6,401 bases of DNA from positions 1-6,401 of the forward strand of contig CAYUZN010000108.1 in the NCBI GenBank assembly GCA_964449295.1. Direction: 5' to 3'. Both the position numbers and the translations under genes were made by a program. Each line of letters starts with the position of its first letter. Position 1 is the first letter of the stretch. A model generated the notes under the pieces. That model ran no database searches. It was not told the DNA's origin and worked only from the letters and a program-made list of their open reading frames with translations. Origin of the DNA: CANJJB01 sp964449295. Lineage in GTDB: Bacteria; Chlamydiota; Chlamydiia; Chlamydiales; Rhabdochlamydiaceae. Shown here piece by piece: positions 6,068-6,401 of this stretch.

Positions 6068-6359
6068 ATAAATAAGATCTTATAATCAATGAACCTTCTC
6101 TATCTTCGACTCTTCTCAGAATATAAAATAGAAAAAGAGACATAACAAGTCCAACACCAGCTCCTGCTGCTAATCCTGGTAAAGATATAGTGGAGTTGCC
6201 AAACATAAAAGGGATGAGTATTCCTGCTCCCAATGTTGATATGGCAATCAGCGCTAAAGCAGTTATCACTGACAATAAGAAGTTTTTTTTATTACAACAA
6301 ACAACAGGGGGTTGCTTTGGGTTAATTAAGGGAGAAGTCATAGGTAATAGTAGGGTCAT
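6054..6359 (-). CDS. Small two-helix hairpin membrane protein, Inc-like candidate, 101 aa
   Basis: The predicted protein has a 26-residue N-terminal region with prolines and a CC pair (VVCCNKKN, residues 19-26). Two long hydrophobic segments follow (about 27-52 and 59-81), joined by a tight loop FGNSTI (53-58), then a basic start (LRR, 81-83) and a 20-residue polar tail. A bilobed hydrophobic hairpin of this kind with both ends predicted on the same side is the hallmark used to find chlamydial inclusion-membrane (Inc) proteins, which are type III secreted. Membership is inferred from topology, not from sequence identity. The ATG at 6359 is supported by AAAGGA on the minus strand (plus 6368-6373), 8 bases upstream; a later Met at residue 7 lacks such a site. 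It converges on the exporter operon. Residues IRSY near the end are encoded by the palindrome shared with 4205-4218. Other small membrane proteins are possible. Confidence 0.77.
   Translation of the reverse strand: MTLLLPMTSPLINPKQPPVVCCNKKNFLLSVITALALIAISTLGAGILIPFMFGNSTISLPGLAAGAGVGLVMSLFLFYILRRVEDREGSLIIRSYLYQPQ
6067..6093. repeat. Palindrome-containing repeat, right copy, flanking the ABC exporter operon
   Basis: This is the partner of the copy at 4201-4224, with the same 14-base core ATAAGATCTTATAA (6072-6085). The flanking TATA on the left and ATGAA on the right are also shared, and three extra bases (TCA, 6086-6088) are present here. It lies within the 3' coding end of the minus-strand Inc-like gene. 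The 12-bp core ATAAGATCTTAT is a perfect palindrome. The 3-base indel keeps the reading frame of the minus-strand gene, which hints that the left copy could derive from a related gene end. Confidence 0.7.
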
Positions 6360-6401
6360 TTTTTAAGTCCTTTTAATTTTTATTGCTATTTCGGTTAATC
6401 A

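Overview
The window looks like chromosome from a member of the Chlamydiae, probably an environmental (amoeba- or arthropod-associated) lineage rather than Chlamydiaceae proper. The main reason is the left end, which encodes the last 100 residues of an RNA polymerase beta' subunit with a chlamydial-type tail (SFISAASFQETTRVLTDAA, then GHM..GGTGF). A small two-helix hydrophobic-hairpin protein resembling chlamydial inclusion-membrane (Inc) proteins fits this. The family assignment rests on recognition by eye, and genus cannot be decided here.

Layout, left to right. (1) Positions 1-303 hold the rpoC 3' end, closed by a strong intrinsic terminator at 316-347. (2) Positions 428-4209 hold two translationally coupled genes (ATGA overlap) for proteins of 210 and 1050 residues that I cannot assign to a named family. 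Both start with the same short module, a hydrophobic segment followed by LLSxxTRxSLVNR at almost the same residue position, and both continue into a long coiled coil. The second adds about 800 residues of mostly helical, unrecognised sequence. (3) After a 117-base gap with three overlapping hairpins, positions 4327-6035 hold an ATPase and an ABC-2 type permease, again with an ATGA overlap, forming a two-component exporter. The ATPase lacks the usual Q-loop glutamine. (4) On the opposite strand, 6054-6359 encodes a 101-residue Inc-like hairpin membrane protein, converging on the permease gene.

Structure not explained by the genes: an almost identical 24/27-base repeat (23 of 24 bases match, plus a 3-base indel) containing the palindrome ATAAGATCTTAT lies at 4201-4224 and 6067-6093, bracketing the exporter operon. 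A perfect 24-base tandem duplication also lies inside the first coiled-coil gene.

How the genes work together is inference. The coiled-coil pair probably acts as a membrane-tethered complex or host-interaction pair made from one mRNA. The exporter is a separate unit of unknown substrate. No RNA genes, CRISPR arrays or transposase genes were seen, and no gap exceeds 125 bases.
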